The notes: generated by a model not told the origin, from the letters alone. A stretch of 64,000 nucleotides of DNA from Cenococcum geophilum 1.58 (GCA_001692895.1 KV748187.1:2057715-2121714), one strand, 5' to 3'; shown: positions 24,311 to 37,200, counted from the stretch's first letter. Translations and numbers: made by a program.

Positions 24311-26240
24311 AGGTTTTTTTAGGCACGGCGAACTTCTACCAAAGGTTTATTATTTACTATTTATAAGTAATACTCCTAATTACTAATCTACTAAAAGAAT
24401 CTAAAAATAGCAAGAAGTTAGAACCCTTTATATTTAGAAAAGCTGCTAAATAGGTAATAGACTAGTTAAAGGATTTATTTATATCAGCGCCTATCCTAAT
24501 ACACTTCTGCTAGGAGCTATATATATACCTTAAAACGGATATATCCGGCTTTACCCTAGGGGCAATTATATCTTAATTAAAAGATAGAGAATAGCATCCT
24601 ATAGCGTTTTAGTTAAGGAAAATAACCCCTATAAAGCAGCGTTATATAACGCACGACTAGGAGCTACTCGCGATAATCACAGTAATAAAGTACTAGTAAT
24701 ATTATTGTATAGGAAGTAATTATCCTATTAAAGTCCTTATAGACTATAATAACCTAGAATACTTTATAACTATAAAGGTATTAAGCGGCTAATAAGCGAG
24801 ATAGGTAAAGGCACTATTATAGTATAACTTTAAAATTATATACCGCCTAGAAAAGACAAATCCTGCTAATAGGTTATTAAGACGTTTAGATTATAAAATA
24901 GGGAGAATCCAGGACAATATAGGGGAAATAATCCCTACATTATAAAATTTACTTAGGAAGAAAGAAGACTCTTTCCCTAAAACTATAGAATTTCGCAGTA
25001 GGGTAAAGGTCCTAGCAATACAGCTATAAAGCAACACGATTATAAAGCCGCAGGATATAGTTATAGACTAGGTTATAGACTAAGCAGACGTTATAAAGTT
25101 AGCGTACCCTAGAATTAGCGAGAATTCTATAGGATATACTAAAGGTGTCGCGGCACCTTTAACTTAACAGCGTATTAGCTGCGAGTTTTCGGATCTAAGG
25201 GAGATAGGTAAGATACCTATTTATAGCGTAGTACACTGCATAATAGTAGGAGAATTTGCTAGCACTAATAGTTTAAAACGTCTTATGCCACGCTTTAAGT
25301 TTATAATAGTGGTAGGCAAAATGGAAGCAAGCGATCTATATAAAACCTTTCCAGATCTTCTTCTTTAAGCTTAATAAAGGGACGCCTTTACCTCTAAGGA
25401 GAGGTAGAAAGATATAGTAGAGACCAACTTAGCTAGAGTTACTAAAAAGCTATAGTAGTAAGACTAAAAGGGTCTATTGCGCTTTAAGGGTGCTGTATAT
25501 ATCCTAAAGGACTAAGCGATTTAAGATAAAAATTTAAAGGTCTTCTATAATAACCCTTTTAGGGGTCACTATAGTACTAATAGAACCCTTAAGGCCGTTT
25601 AAAGGAAATACTTTTAGGACGGAATGTCTAAAAAGGTTAAAGACTATATATTAAGGTATAATATATGCTAAAGGATATAGATATCTAGGCATCGCCTATA
25701 TAGCGAGTTATTAGTGCTTCCTATTCCGCAGAAACCCATATTAGAATTAATAATAGATTTTATTATAGGCTTACCCCCTACTAAGATAAGAACTGGAGAG
25801 GTTACTAACGCTATTTTAGTAATTGTTAATAGGTATATAAAGTTTTCAGGATACTTTACTATTATAATAATAATCACGGTAGTAAAACTAGCAGACCCGT
25901 TTTTGGAACGGTGGCTCTTATTTAGCACGCTAAGGGGAATTATATCTAATAGAGGTACCGTATTTAACAGTGCATTTTAGTCTTTATTCTGTCTCTTATT
26001 AAAAATATAGCGAAGGATAAGCACTACCTTCTACCTATAAATAGATAGGCTAATAGAGCGTCTAAATACGTTATTGGAACACTACCTCCGCTGCTATATT
26101 AATTACTAACAGAATAATTGGACATTGTGGTTAGCTCTAACGCAGTATATATATAATATAAGCATCTATAGTAGTACAAAAATAACCCCTTATAAAGCAT
26201 TGTTTGGGGTAAAAGTAAATAACCCCTAAAACGTTAAGGA
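24310..26240 (+). repeat. 1931-bp tandem duplication, copy 1
   Basis: The segment begins with TAGGTTTTTTTAGGCACGGC and ends AACGTTAAGGA. It is followed at once by a second copy with a constant 1931-base offset. All lines I compared, and the two longest open frames in each copy, are identical. It covers the RT tail, RNase H and most of integrase. Confidence 0.93.
25668..26240 (+). pseudogene. Element D integrase core, copy 1 (open fragment 25714-25980)
   Basis: The longest uninterrupted piece is 88 residues starting MLPIPQKPILELIIDFIIGLPP. It matches the start of the Ty3 integrase catalytic core (LPxPxxPWxxISMDFITGLP). The first catalytic Asp (IDF) remains. The second, in the SDRG box, reads SNRG, so the core is inactive. 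Upstream, about 25555-25665 keeps parts of the HHCC zinc domain (FRGHYSTN, YNIC*RI). A minus-strand frame over the same bases (25668-25928) is a shadow. Confidence 0.85.
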
Positions 26241-28171
26241 TAGGTTTTTTTAGGCACGGCGAACTTCTACCAAAGGTTTATTATTTACTATTTATAAGTA
26301 ATACTCCTAATTACTAATCTACTAAAAGAATCTAAAAATAGCAAGAAGTTAGAACCCTTTATATTTAGAAAAGCTGCTAAATAGGTAATAGACTAGTTAA
26401 AGGATTTATTTATATCAGCGCCTATCCTAATACACTTCTGCTAGGAGCTATATATATACCTTAAAACGGATATATCCGGCTTTACCCTAGGGGCAATTAT
26501 ATCTTAATTAAAAGATAGAGAATAGCATCCTATAGCGTTTTAGTTAAGGAAAATAACCCCTATAAAGCAGCGTTATATAACGCACGACTAGGAGCTACTC
26601 GCGATAATCACAGTAATAAAGTACTAGTAATATTATTGTATAGGAAGTAATTATCCTATTAAAGTCCTTATAGACTATAATAACCTAGAATACTTTATAA
26701 CTATAAAGGTATTAAGCGGCTAATAAGCGAGATAGGTAAAGGCACTATTATAGTATAACTTTAAAATTATATACCGCCTAGAAAAGACAAATCCTGCTAA
26801 TAGGTTATTAAGACGTTTAGATTATAAAATAGGGAGAATCCAGGACAATATAGGGGAAATAATCCCTACATTATAAAATTTACTTAGGAAGAAAGAAGAC
26901 TCTTTCCCTAAAACTATAGAATTTCGCAGTAGGGTAAAGGTCCTAGCAATACAGCTATAAAGCAACACGATTATAAAGCCGCAGGATATAGTTATAGACT
27001 AGGTTATAGACTAAGCAGACGTTATAAAGTTAGCGTACCCTAGAATTAGCGAGAATTCTATAGGATATACTAAAGGTGTCGCGGCACCTTTAACTTAACA
27101 GCGTATTAGCTGCGAGTTTTCGGATCTAAGGGAGATAGGTAAGATACCTATTTATAGCGTAGTACACTGCATAATAGTAGGAGAATTTGCTAGCACTAAT
27201 AGTTTAAAACGTCTTATGCCACGCTTTAAGTTTATAATAGTGGTAGGCAAAATGGAAGCAAGCGATCTATATAAAACCTTTCCAGATCTTCTTCTTTAAG
27301 CTTAATAAAGGGACGCCTTTACCTCTAAGGAGAGGTAGAAAGATATAGTAGAGACCAACTTAGCTAGAGTTACTAAAAAGCTATAGTAGTAAGACTAAAA
27401 GGGTCTATTGCGCTTTAAGGGTGCTGTATATATCCTAAAGGACTAAGCGATTTAAGATAAAAATTTAAAGGTCTTCTATAATAACCCTTTTAGGGGTCAC
27501 TATAGTACTAATAGAACCCTTAAGGCCGTTTAAAGGAAATACTTTTAGGACGGAATGTCTAAAAAGGTTAAAGACTATATATTAAGGTATAATATATGCT
27601 AAAGGATATAGATATCTAGGCATCGCCTATATAGCGAGTTATTAGTGCTTCCTATTCCGCAGAAACCCATATTAGAATTAATAATAGATTTTATTATAGG
27701 CTTACCCCCTACTAAGATAAGAACTGGAGAGGTTACTAACGCTATTTTAGTAATTGTTAATAGGTATATAAAGTTTTCAGGATACTTTACTATTATAATA
27801 ATAATCACGGTAGTAAAACTAGCAGACCCGTTTTTGGAACGGTGGCTCTTATTTAGCACGCTAAGGGGAATTATATCTAATAGAGGTACCGTATTTAACA
27901 GTGCATTTTAGTCTTTATTCTGTCTCTTATTAAAAATATAGCGAAGGATAAGCACTACCTTCTACCTATAAATAGATAGGCTAATAGAGCGTCTAAATAC
28001 GTTATTGGAACACTACCTCCGCTGCTATATTAATTACTAACAGAATAATTGGACATTGTGGTTAGCTCTAACGCAGTATATATATAATATAAGCATCTAT
28101 AGTAGTACAAAAATAACCCCTTATAAAGCATTGTTTGGGGTAAAAGTAAATAACCCCTAAAACGTTAAGGA
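26241..28171 (+). repeat. 1931-bp tandem duplication, copy 2
   Basis: Identical to 24310-26240 as far as compared. Left edge, junction and right edge share only the short string ATA, so it looks like a microhomology junction or an assembly artefact. Since 1931 is not a multiple of 3, the pol frame is shifted across the junction. Confidence 0.93.
27599..28171 (+). pseudogene. Element D integrase core, copy 2 (open fragment 27645-27911)
   Basis: The same 88-residue integrase fragment as in copy 1, without a difference, carrying the same Asp-to-Asn change in the SNRG box. It is present only because of the 1931-bp duplication. Confidence 0.85.
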
Positions 28172-28740
28172 TATCGTTCCTAAAAAAAAGGCATTAGTAG
28201 TATCTAAAAGAATTAAGCAAATAAGAATTCGCAAAGAAAAACTTAAAAAGTACTTACTAGACGCCTAGGCTGTGTAAAAAAGGTACTATAATAAAAAATA
28301 TATACTAAAAGAATTCGAGATAGGAGATAAAGTCTTACTATCTATAAAAAAAAATCCAAATAAAACGCATTAAGAAGAAGCTAGATTACCAGTAGCTCGG
28401 ACCCTTTAAGATAGTTAGGAAAACTAAAGAAAACTAAGCCTATAAATTAGAATTACTAAAATCTTATCTAATATATCCTATATTTTATATTTCCTTACTA
28501 AAGCTATACTAGAGAAGAGATAGTACGGAACCGCCCCTACCTAGCGAAATTAATAGGAAACTGGAATGGAATGTAGAAGATATTTTAGACTAAAAATAGC
28601 GCTAGAAGAAGCGCGAATTTTTTGTTTATTAAAAAGGATACTTTTAGGCGTATAATAGTTAGGAACCTAAGAAGTACCTTTAGCCGGAATATAATACCGT
28701 AATTAAAACCTTCCTAAGAACTAAAGGTAAAGATTTAGAA
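28172..28740 (+). pseudogene. Element D integrase C-terminus and chromodomain (broken)
   Basis: Beyond the duplication the frame reads KYLLDA*AVQKRYYNKK-like integrase tail, GDKVLLSIK, and at about 28550-28720 a chromodomain: EWNVEDIL, then EFFVY*KGY (the YLVKWKGY box) and EPKKYL (the WEPxxNL box). Chromodomains of chromoviruses bind methylated histone H3 and steer integration to heterochromatin, which is consistent with the nested insertions here. Confidence 0.75.
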
Positions 28741-29600
28741 ATAGTTCCGGATATACTATAGGTAAAGTAATAGGAAAGACACCATAAATTAAAACTATAG
28801 GATTAAGCATAGGCATTAAGAATAGAAACGTTTTGCTATTATAATAGGGATCCTAGAATCCTATAAGAGGAAGCCTATAAAGATTTATAGGAGAATTACT
28901 AGGGATACTGTTTAAAGAAGACGCTGTTTAAGAAGGAGTAGTAGCACTATAAGAAGTGGCCTTAGGGATTTAAAAGGATCTCCTAGGGATAAAAGGAGAG
29001 TATCTAGTCTGGCACCAGAGATATATAGTAAAGTTAATAATATAAAGAGGAGCAAAAGAACAGCCTATAAAGAATTAAAATTTTTAAAAAATTATAAAGC
29101 ACCTATAGGAATACTACCCGTTTATTACGTATAAGGATTATAGTAGTATACTGCCTTTATAAGAATTGTCACCAAAGCTTAGAATAAAGGCATCCCTAAA
29201 GTATAAAGTTAATTCCTAATAATAGGGCATCCTAGAGGTACCCGAGAAGCACCATATAAAGCTATTCTATAAGAAGAAGGAAAGAGCTAAATAATAACTT
29301 AAATACTGGCAGCAGTAACAGGAGCCTCCTCTTTTATCTTAACGTTATTATTAACGGTATTATCGGCTCCTCTATCCCTAAAATTATTAGTACTTCTACT
29401 AATATTCTTCTTAGAATAATGGGTATTAGAAGGACTAGCACGGGCAGGAGACTAGTAAGGAAAACGTTTATCTTAACCTTTATTATTATCCTTAGTATCC
29501 CTAGGTTCCAAATTAGCGTCTAAGTAGGGATTAGAGAGACGTTGGCTAAAGGAGTTAGTATAGTTCCTAAGTAAGTCACTAGAGAAACTTACTTAGCTAA
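28740..29600 (+). other. Element D 3' region after the chromodomain
   Basis: A Gln/Lys-rich degenerate frame appears to continue for a few hundred bases (*EEAYKDL*ENY*GYCLKKTLF-like segments) and then changes frame. I recognise no domain. It separates the chromodomain from the candidate antisense frame. Confidence 0.35.
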
Positions 29601-29957
29601 AGTAGCCCGCGTAAGAGTATAAATATTATTATTAATAAGGACGAGCTGTTTGTATATACGCTCTTAAACACTATATATCTAAAAACGTTGCGTCTTCATA
29701 GTAGTAGAAACCCTTATTAAATTAAAGAGTCTGCAAGCGAGGGAAGACACCTTCTATCTCCGCCTATCACTATTAGAATATTAGCGGAAATCTTAAATAG
29801 CGTATTAGAGCCTGTAAGTCTTATACGCATAGATAGTAGGGATCTAGTATAATTAGCGAAATTTAGAATAAGACGGGATGAGAAATACTAAGACGTAGGT
29901 CTTTCTCCTACTACGGTAATAGGAGCACTTAAATTTATTTTTGCCGGAGTAAGGCAT
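29600..29957 (-). pseudogene. Candidate antisense accessory frame of element D
   Basis: On the minus strand from ATG 29957 the frame reads MPYSGKNKFKCSYYRSRRKT and then YVLVF. With Tyr codons read as former Cys this is C-x2-C-x6-C, the same spacing as in the antisense frames of A, B and C, and it also lies between chromodomain and 3' LTR. A basic segment (LFNLIRVSTTMKTQRF) follows at about 29670-29730. The second Cys pair is not convincing and the plus strand also has a fairly open frame here, so this is weaker than in A, B and C. Confidence 0.35.
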
Positions 29958-30685
29958 CTTATAGACGTGGGAAGGATCCTATATAAGAGCATAAACGTAG
30001 TAATAATAGCATTTTAGGGAAACTGCTATAAAAGCAACAGACGCTATTTAGGGCATCACTAGAAGAGGAATAACATTACTACCGGTCTAGGGACGCGTAG
30101 AAGGACTATAAGCTATTATAAGAGAATACTCTAAGAAGTTAGTATCGTTATAAGAAATAAGGTGGGGATTTTATTACTTATAAATATATTATAAAAAGAG
30201 AATAAAGCAGCTATAAAAAAATAGCTAGAGATATAGAAGCTAAAAGCGGAGATATAAAGAAAATAGTCTGCTAAAAGATAAGATAAATGGTGTTATTAAT
30301 AAAAAGACGCGTAAGAGGCGATAGCTTATAAACTAGAAGAAAATTAAAATAAAGACGTTATTAGAACCCATTTTAGGTAAATAGGAATAGTAGCTTATAG
30401 ACGTATTGTATAGGACAACCTCCAGATTAACTTATAATAAACTCTTATAATAAGAAAGGTAAATCCTATCTAATTTTTATTATTATCATTTTAGTTCCAT
30501 TATAAAGGCATTATAAGGAACTATAGTAGGAGAAGAGTAGAGGAATTAAGGATAAAGTAAGGTTCTACGCTAGTAAAGAGCTAACTATAAGCCGTATTAT
30601 AAAATACCTTTTTACTAAGAATTTCCCTAGTAGTTTTAGCTAGAACTTTATAAAAGCTTAATAGAGGCGAAGTTTTAGAGGACTA

Positions 30686-30707
30686 AGACCCTTAAAGGGG
30701 AGGCAAT
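30686..30707 (+). other. Element D polypurine tract
   Basis: The purine-rich stretch aaaggggaggca ends a few bases before the right LTR start at 30708, as expected for the plus-strand primer of an LTR element. Confidence 0.75.
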
Positions 30708-31005
30708 TATAACGGAATTCCCTAAAAGGTACATATTAGATAAGATAGAAGGAGGTTTTATCTATGTTCTATCTATATTCTAGAAGACATAGTTAGATAA
30801 ATAAGGGGTAAAAGGTTTTACTAGTATCTTAGAAGGATTATATAGGGAGCTGGTTCTCCTCTAGAGAAGAACTAGCAATTAGTTTCTAAATAGAAGTGGT
30901 TAGAAGCATTTGTCCTTTAATATATAAAAACTCATTCTACCTTCTACTTACCAATAATACTGTTAATTAGATAATTATACATTCCGGTCAGGCTGGCCTC
31001 TTATA
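30708..31005 (+). repeat. Element D 3' LTR (298 bp)
   Basis: Starts TATAACGGAATTCCC (TG now TA) and ends GGCCTCTTATA. It aligns along its length with 21403-21733 except for the 33-bp unit expansion in that copy. Followed by the RIP-altered target duplication TACTA (31006-31010). Confidence 0.9.
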
Positions 31006-31010
31006 TACTA

Positions 31011-32678
31011 GTAGTAATTAAGAAATGCCAGTTCTTTACTAGAAAGACCAATTTTATTAGATTTATTATTAAATTAGGTTATATTAGTATAGACCTAAAG
31101 AAGATTAAAGCTATAGTAAGTTGGTAAGAACTAGAGAATATAACGCAGTTAAGGTTATTTTTAGGGTTTTGGAACTACTATAGAAGGTTTATAATATAGT
31201 AGTTAAAGAATATTAAACCGTTTACCAGGCTTATAAAAAAAGAGGAACTATAGGTATAGGGAAATAAGTAAAAGAAGTTATTTAAGGAACTTAAGAAGTT
31301 ATTTACCTAAGAGCTAATTCTTAAGATTTATTAACTAGGACTAGATATAGTTATAGAAATTAATATATTAAACTTTATACTTAAAGTATATTTATTATAA
31401 AAGTATAAGGACGTATAACATCCAATAGTATATTATAGTTGGAAGATAATACTACTAAAGCTAAACTATAACGTCTATAATAAGGAATTATTAAGTATAG
31501 TTATAGCATTAAAGAAATAGAGGGCATTCTTATAAGGGGTAGAAAAACTATTTATAGTTAAAACGGATTATAAGAACTTAATAGCGTTCCTAATAATAAA
31601 AGAACTTAATTATAAATAGGTTAGGTAGGTAGAGATACTTATAGAATACTATTTTAAAATTTAGTATATTAAAGGAACTAAAAATATAAGAGCAGATATA
31701 CTTAGTAAAAAGGCTAAACTATAGAATAATAAGAAACTATTAGGAGTAATACTACGTAAAGACGAGGATAGATTAATTAGATATAATTACCCCAAACTAG
31801 TAGTAACTTAAAAGGATAATAAACTAGAAAAAGTCTATAAGATATTAAAGAGCTTTTAAGCATAAAGAATTCTAAAAGCATAGCTAGAAGATCTATAGGT
31901 AAATATATACAAGAATTAAGAAATAAAGTATATCCTAAAGAGTATAGTAAAGTATTTTATGGAAGATTTCTATAAGAGAATAACTTAAGGGCATAATAAA
32001 GTAATAGGCTTAGTGTTAAGACTTTAAAAAGAATACATTATTAACGGAATTTAAGGCATAGCTAGGAAAGTAATAAAAGAGTGTTTAAATTGCTAAAGAA
32101 ATAAACTAATAAGGTATAAGCTATATAAAGGGCTATAACCTATTAAAATACCAGAGAGACTATAGGAGGTTATATTATAGGACTTTATTATTAAGTTATT
32201 AAAGTTTAAAGATCCTATTACTAAATAAGAATATAACGCGATTTTAGTAATAGTAGATAAGTTAACTAAATAGGGCTACTTTATAGCATATATAGAAGAA
32301 ATCTTAATAGAAGATATCGCTAAAATCTATATTAAAGAAGTGTTTATAAGATATAGAGTACTAAGTAAAATTATATTAAATAGAGACCTAAAATTTATAG
32401 CAGTATTTTAGGAAGTATTCTTAGCGGAATAAGGAGTTAAAGCAGTAACTTTTACTATATATTATCCGCAGACGAATAGATAAATAAAAAGACTAAATTA
32501 GACGCTAGAATAATATCTAAGATATTATATTAATTATGCATAGAACAATTAGGTATTGTTATTACTAATTATATAGTTTATATATAATATAATACTATAA
32601 GAAGGAATAAGTATATTACTATTTAAGGCAAATTACGGATATAAGCTAAGAACATTATTATTACTATAGTAAGTAAAG
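31011..32678 (+). pseudogene. Element C part 3: RT end, RNase H, integrase (broken)
   Basis: Continues C after element D: KKCQFFTRKTNFI, LGFWNYYRRFI (the RT tail), EINILNFILKVYL (RNase H start, catalytic Asp positions altered) and ADILSKKAKLQN. The integrase follows with a zinc region ending in CLNC*RNKL near 32080, the core with *DFIIKLLKFK and LVIVDKLTK*GYF, and ILNRDLKFIAVF, where the second catalytic Asp of SDRD reads Asn. It is cut at 32678 by element E and resumes at 43618. Confidence 0.88.
32674..32678. repeat. Target-site duplication of element E, left (TAAAG)
   Basis: TAAAG is repeated exactly at 43613-43617, directly after the right LTR of E. Confidence 0.93.
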
Positions 32679-32773
32679 TGTTGGGAATAATATTACGTAT
32701 GGTTATATAGTTATATATTACCGCAGTACTAGCGTAGCAAGGAGCCTTAAGCTCCTCGCCCTTCCTTACCCTT
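32679..32773 (+). repeat. Element E left LTR, first piece
   Basis: 95 bp starting TGTTGGGAATAATATTACG, matching 43441 onward. It ends with CCCTT, the target site of B, and continues at 40816. Confidence 0.92.
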
Positions 32774-33200
32774 TATAACGGAACCTTGTAGCAGGAACTA
32801 CGATAGGTTCTGTTAATAGGCTAGGTATATAGGAAATGCAAAGACAGTAGTCAACAACGTAATAATAACTGGTGGAGTAGTTGCCCAACAGATTAACTCT
32901 AATTATATTCTAAGAATTACTATAAGAAAGGAACTATCTAGGTAGGGACTAAGGGTCCTTAAATATATAACCGTACTCCTATAAAATCCTTCTTATACAT
33001 AATATACGTCTTGTCTATATTAAACGTAATATTTCCTACATTTAACGCAGATAATACGTCTAACCATTATATTACTTACTTACTATTCTTTATTATATAG
33101 TTCCACGGGTTCTATTCTAGTCCATGCCTATATTAACCAACTAGCTTCTTTTAACTCTTCTCTAAGTAGTCGTAATATTGTACTTAAAGCGTCTGTAATA
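32774..33200 (-). repeat. Element B 3' LTR
   Basis: 427 bp, plus-strand start TATAACGGAACC and end GTCTGTAATA. Partner of 40384-40810. Confidence 0.92.
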
Positions 33201-33269
33201 CCATCTCCCTCCTTTTTATCTTCGTCCTTAAAGATACCTAGCATCTCTAAGTCATTTACTAGAGGTATA

Positions 33270-34020
33270 ATATCCGTCTAATTAATTTAGTTAATATTAT
33301 TACTTATTATACCTAAAGCAATTTCTTCTCTCTCTTAGGTTAAGCGTCGCCTTTATACCGTTTCCTTAATACTATTACTAGGTAAAGTAATAGCGATTCC
33401 TTACTCTTATTATACAAAAGAGGGGTTAAGTTATATTACAATCGCGAGTCCCTTCGGTTACTAACCTTCCTCTTATTTTAAATGCACTCGCGCTAATATA
33501 CGTTTATTATATAACGTTTATTCTATATCTAATATTAAGTATACGCGTCCTATTACTCTTAATAGTTTTTAAGTTCCCTAAGTAATTTATTATAGGGTCT
33601 TATATTTAATCTACTACTATAAGGCTTAATAGTAAGCTGGCCTCTACGCTACTTAAGGTTTAACACGCCTTAAAAGAGTCCGCATATATTCTTAAAGCTC
33701 AGCATCTAGCTTACGCTTATCTTTAGCGTTTAGAACGTGTCTATAAGAAAGTCCGTTTAAAGAAATAGAAACTTATTTAATAAGGTCTTTAGGAACTAGG
33801 TAATAAGAGAACTAACTCTCCTCCTATAATAAGGGGAACAACTCTAAGTAGTTCGGCAGTCGCTCTTCCTAGGTCCCCCTTAGGTAACTTATTCTTTAAC
33901 AATCCTTCTTTATTAATATTGCCTAACCTATTTTCTTTTAATACTCCTATACCTTTCCTATAGCGTTCTTTAAATTTTCTAGTAGCTCCTAGGTAGTCTT
34001 AGTGTAGCCTATCTACTTAA
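33270..34020 (+). pseudogene. Antisense accessory frame of element B
   Basis: Homologue of the antisense frame of A. The start aligned to the A ATG is ATA (33270-33272), a likely RIP loss. It reads YSYYTKEGLSYITIASPF and then SSYFKCTRANI: the Cys positions of C-x2-C-x6-C-x13-C-x2-C are Tyr at four places and Cys at the last. After the same one-base frame change, about 33630-33830 gives RLERVYKKVRLKK*KLI**G, aligned to the A coiled-coil segment, then a Ser/Pro-rich tail ending at TAA 34018-34020. Conservation of KEGL, ASP, KCTxANI and VYKKVR with A supports a real former gene. Confidence 0.58.
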
Positions 34021-37000
34021 CCTTATACTATATTTTATTATTAATGTCCTTATAACTAACAATCTTTAAAACTTGCCATTTATCTTCTTCCTACCCTTTA
34101 TACATGTTTGCCTTATAAACTAGTAGCTTAATATTCCTATATACTAGCTCTAGCATCGCAATATGCTATATAGGGTAGATCTTCATTCTAGCTAGTAGGT
34201 TTAACTTAAACGTGACCAGTAAAATCCTTTATATAATTTCGAAAGGTCCTAGTCTAACATAGTCTAACTTCTTACTTAGTCGTCAACTTTTGAAATTTTT
34301 ATGCAGTAGCCATACTTTATCTCCCTCCTTAAGATCTAGTCCCTTAGATCTCTTAGCGTCGTAGTACTTTTTTATTCTTTACTATACTGCCTTAGCTATT
34401 TCTATAAGGTTTGCATAAAGATTTATTAAAGTCTCTATTCTTTACTTAGCTTTGCTACTCATTTTCTTTACTTAACGTGGCAATAACAATATTCTTAGCT
34501 CATATCCATAATTCGCCTTAAATGGTGACGTACCCATTCCTTTTTATAGTGTTACATTATATATAAACTATATAACTAGTAATAGCGATACCCAATTATT
34601 CTATACGTAATTAACATAATGCCTTAGATACTGTTCTAGTATCTAGTTTAGTCTTTCCATTTAACCATCCGTCTATAGATAATATACGGTAGAAGTTACT
34701 GCTTAAACTCCTTATTCCGCCAAGAATACCTTCTAGAATGCTGCTATAAATCTTAAATCTCTATTTAATATAATTTTATTTAGTGCTCTATATCTTATAA
34801 ACACTTCTTTAATATAGATTCTAGTAACATCTTCCGCTAAGATTTCTTCTATATAGGCTATAAAGTATCCCCACTTTATAAGCTTATCTACTATTACTAA
34901 GATCGCGTTATAATCTTATCCAGTAATAGGATCTCTTAACTTTAGTAACTTAATAATAAAGTCCCATAATATAACCTCCTATAGTCTCTCTAGTGTTTTA
35001 ACAGGTTATAGCCCTCTATACGGCTTATACCTTATTAGTTTATTCCTTTAGTAATCTAGACACTCTCTAGTAACCCTTCTAGCTATCCTCTAGATTCTAT
35101 TAATAATGTATTTCTCCTAAAGTCTTAATACTAAGCCTGTAGCTCCATTATATCCTTAAGTTAGTCCCTTATAGAAGTCCTCTATAAACTACTCNNCTAT
35201 ACTTNTTAGGATATACTTTNCTTCTTANTTTTNGTATATATCNANCTATAGATCTTNTAGCTATACTTCTAGAATTCTTTATACCTAAAAGCTTTCTAGT
35301 ATTTTATAGACTTTTCCTAACTTATTCTCTTAAGTTACTATAATTTTTAGATAATTGTACCTAATTAGTCTATCTATATCTTTTTGCAGTAAAGCCCCTA
35401 ATGGCTTATCGTTATTTTATAGTTTAGCCTTTTAACTTAACACATTAGCTCGCATATTATCTATACCCTTAGTATACTAAATCTTAAAATAGTATTCTAT
35501 AAGCATCTCTGCCCATCTAACCTATTTTTAGTTAAATTCCTTTATTATTAGGAATCCTATTAGGTTCTTATAATCTATTTTAACTATAAATAGTTTTTCT
35601 ATACCTTGCAAGAATACTCTTTATTTCTTTAGTACTATAACTATACCTAATAACTCCTTGTTATAGATGTTATAGTTTAACTCTAGTAGTATTATCTTCT
35701 AACTATAATATGCTACTAGATGCCATCCGTCTGGATGCCTTTATATAAAATATACTCCTAATATAAAGTCTAATATATCTATTTCTACAACCGTCTCTAG
35801 TCCTAGTTAATAGATCTTAAGAACTAGCTCCTAGGTAAACAACTCTTTAACTTTCTTAAAAAGTTCTTACTGTTCCTCTCCCTATACCTATAGTTCTTCT
35901 TTCTTCGTTAATTATATAAATAGTTTAATATCCTTTAACTATTACGCTATAAACCTTCTACAGTAATTGCAAAACCCTAAAAACGATCTTAACTGCGTAA
36001 CGTTCTCTAGTTCTTACTAATTTACTATAGCCTTAATCTTCTTTAAATCTATACTAAGTTAGCCTAGTTTAATAATAAATCTAATAAAATCGGTCTTCCT
36101 AGTAAAGAACTCGCATTTCTTAATTACTACTAGCATTTATTCTTTCTATAGTCTCTTTAAAACCCATTTAACGTATTCTCTATACTCTTCCTTATTTATT
36201 AAGTAGATAATAATATTATTAAGGTATACTATAACAAATTTATCTAAATATTCTCCTAATATATTATTAATACGCTTTTAGAACGTTACTAGTATATTTA
36301 TAAGCCTAAATTATATAACTAATAGTTTATATAGTCCTTCCTTTAACCTAAAGGCTGCCTTTTATTTGTTGCCTTCCTTAATCCTAATCTAATAGTACGC
36401 CCATTTTAGATCTATCTTTGTAAAGATTTACGCATTGCCTATCCTATCTTAGATCTCGCTAATTAAGGGTAAAGGATATCTATCCTTCCTAGTAATGCTA
36501 TTTAACTATTTATAGTTAATACACAGTCTTAGTTTACTATTCTTTTTTAGTACAAATAGTACTAGATAACCCGCTAATAACTGTAATGGTCTAATATATC
36601 CCTTTTATAAGTTTTCTTAGATAAACTCTTTTAATACTCTACCTTCTTCTTCGGTAAGCTTATAGATTAAAAAGAACCTTAAACTTATTTCTAATTCCAA
36701 TTCTATTTTATAGTCCTATACTATATACTCTAATAGCTTTTCGCTCTTAGGTGACTATAGTTTCTTACTATATTTATAGTATCTTTTTAGTATATAGCTT
36801 AGCCCTTTTTCCATTTCTTTATAGGTCGCTTCTACTTAGTACTATACCAACTTGGTTTATTATTACATCTTACGTTATTATATATCTCTAATATTAACCT
36901 AACCTATAACCTAATCAATCTTTAGATTATATTCCTATAACTAAGGCATTCCTAATACTACCTTATTATTCCCTAATAGTAATATATTAAAAGACATTTC

Positions 37001-37200
37001 GACTTATTTTCCTTTAATAGTTAGCTAAATAGGTCCTATTTTAAGATTAATAATACCTCCTCCATAGGCTATTAGATCTCCTAAAATTATTACTAATAAG
37101 TAAGAACATTCCTTCTATCTGTGTGGTAACCCCATTTTTTTAACTGCTACTAGCAAGATATAGTTTCTTATTACTCTACTATCTATTAATACCTTAAACT
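33950..37200 (-). pseudogene. Element B pol (broken)
   Basis: Minus-strand order: protease VLIDSRVIRNYILL at about 37141-37195 (DSG now DSR); RT with YLNN active site at about 36201-36230; RNase H and its tail through 35400-35900; integrase to about 34100; chromodomain near 33960-34080. It is colinear with A, and stops fall at the same kinds of codons. N bases cluster at 35194-35266. Confidence 0.88.

Larger units (their letters stand above)
21403..31005 (+). mobile_element. Element D: Ty3/gypsy chromovirus with internal tandem duplication
   Basis: A 9603-bp element with LTRs of 331 bp (left) and 298 bp (right), a purine tract (aaaggggaggca) before the right LTR, and a target duplication. 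Gag, protease, RT, RNase H, integrase and chromodomain are all recognisable on the plus strand. It belongs to a family different from A, B and C. About 1.9 kb of the RNase H-integrase region is tandemly duplicated, which accounts for part of the length. Confidence 0.92.

Noticed and set aside
25668..25928. Minus-strand frame of 86 residues, repeated at 27599-27859
   Set aside because: Shadow of the integrase core on the plus strand.
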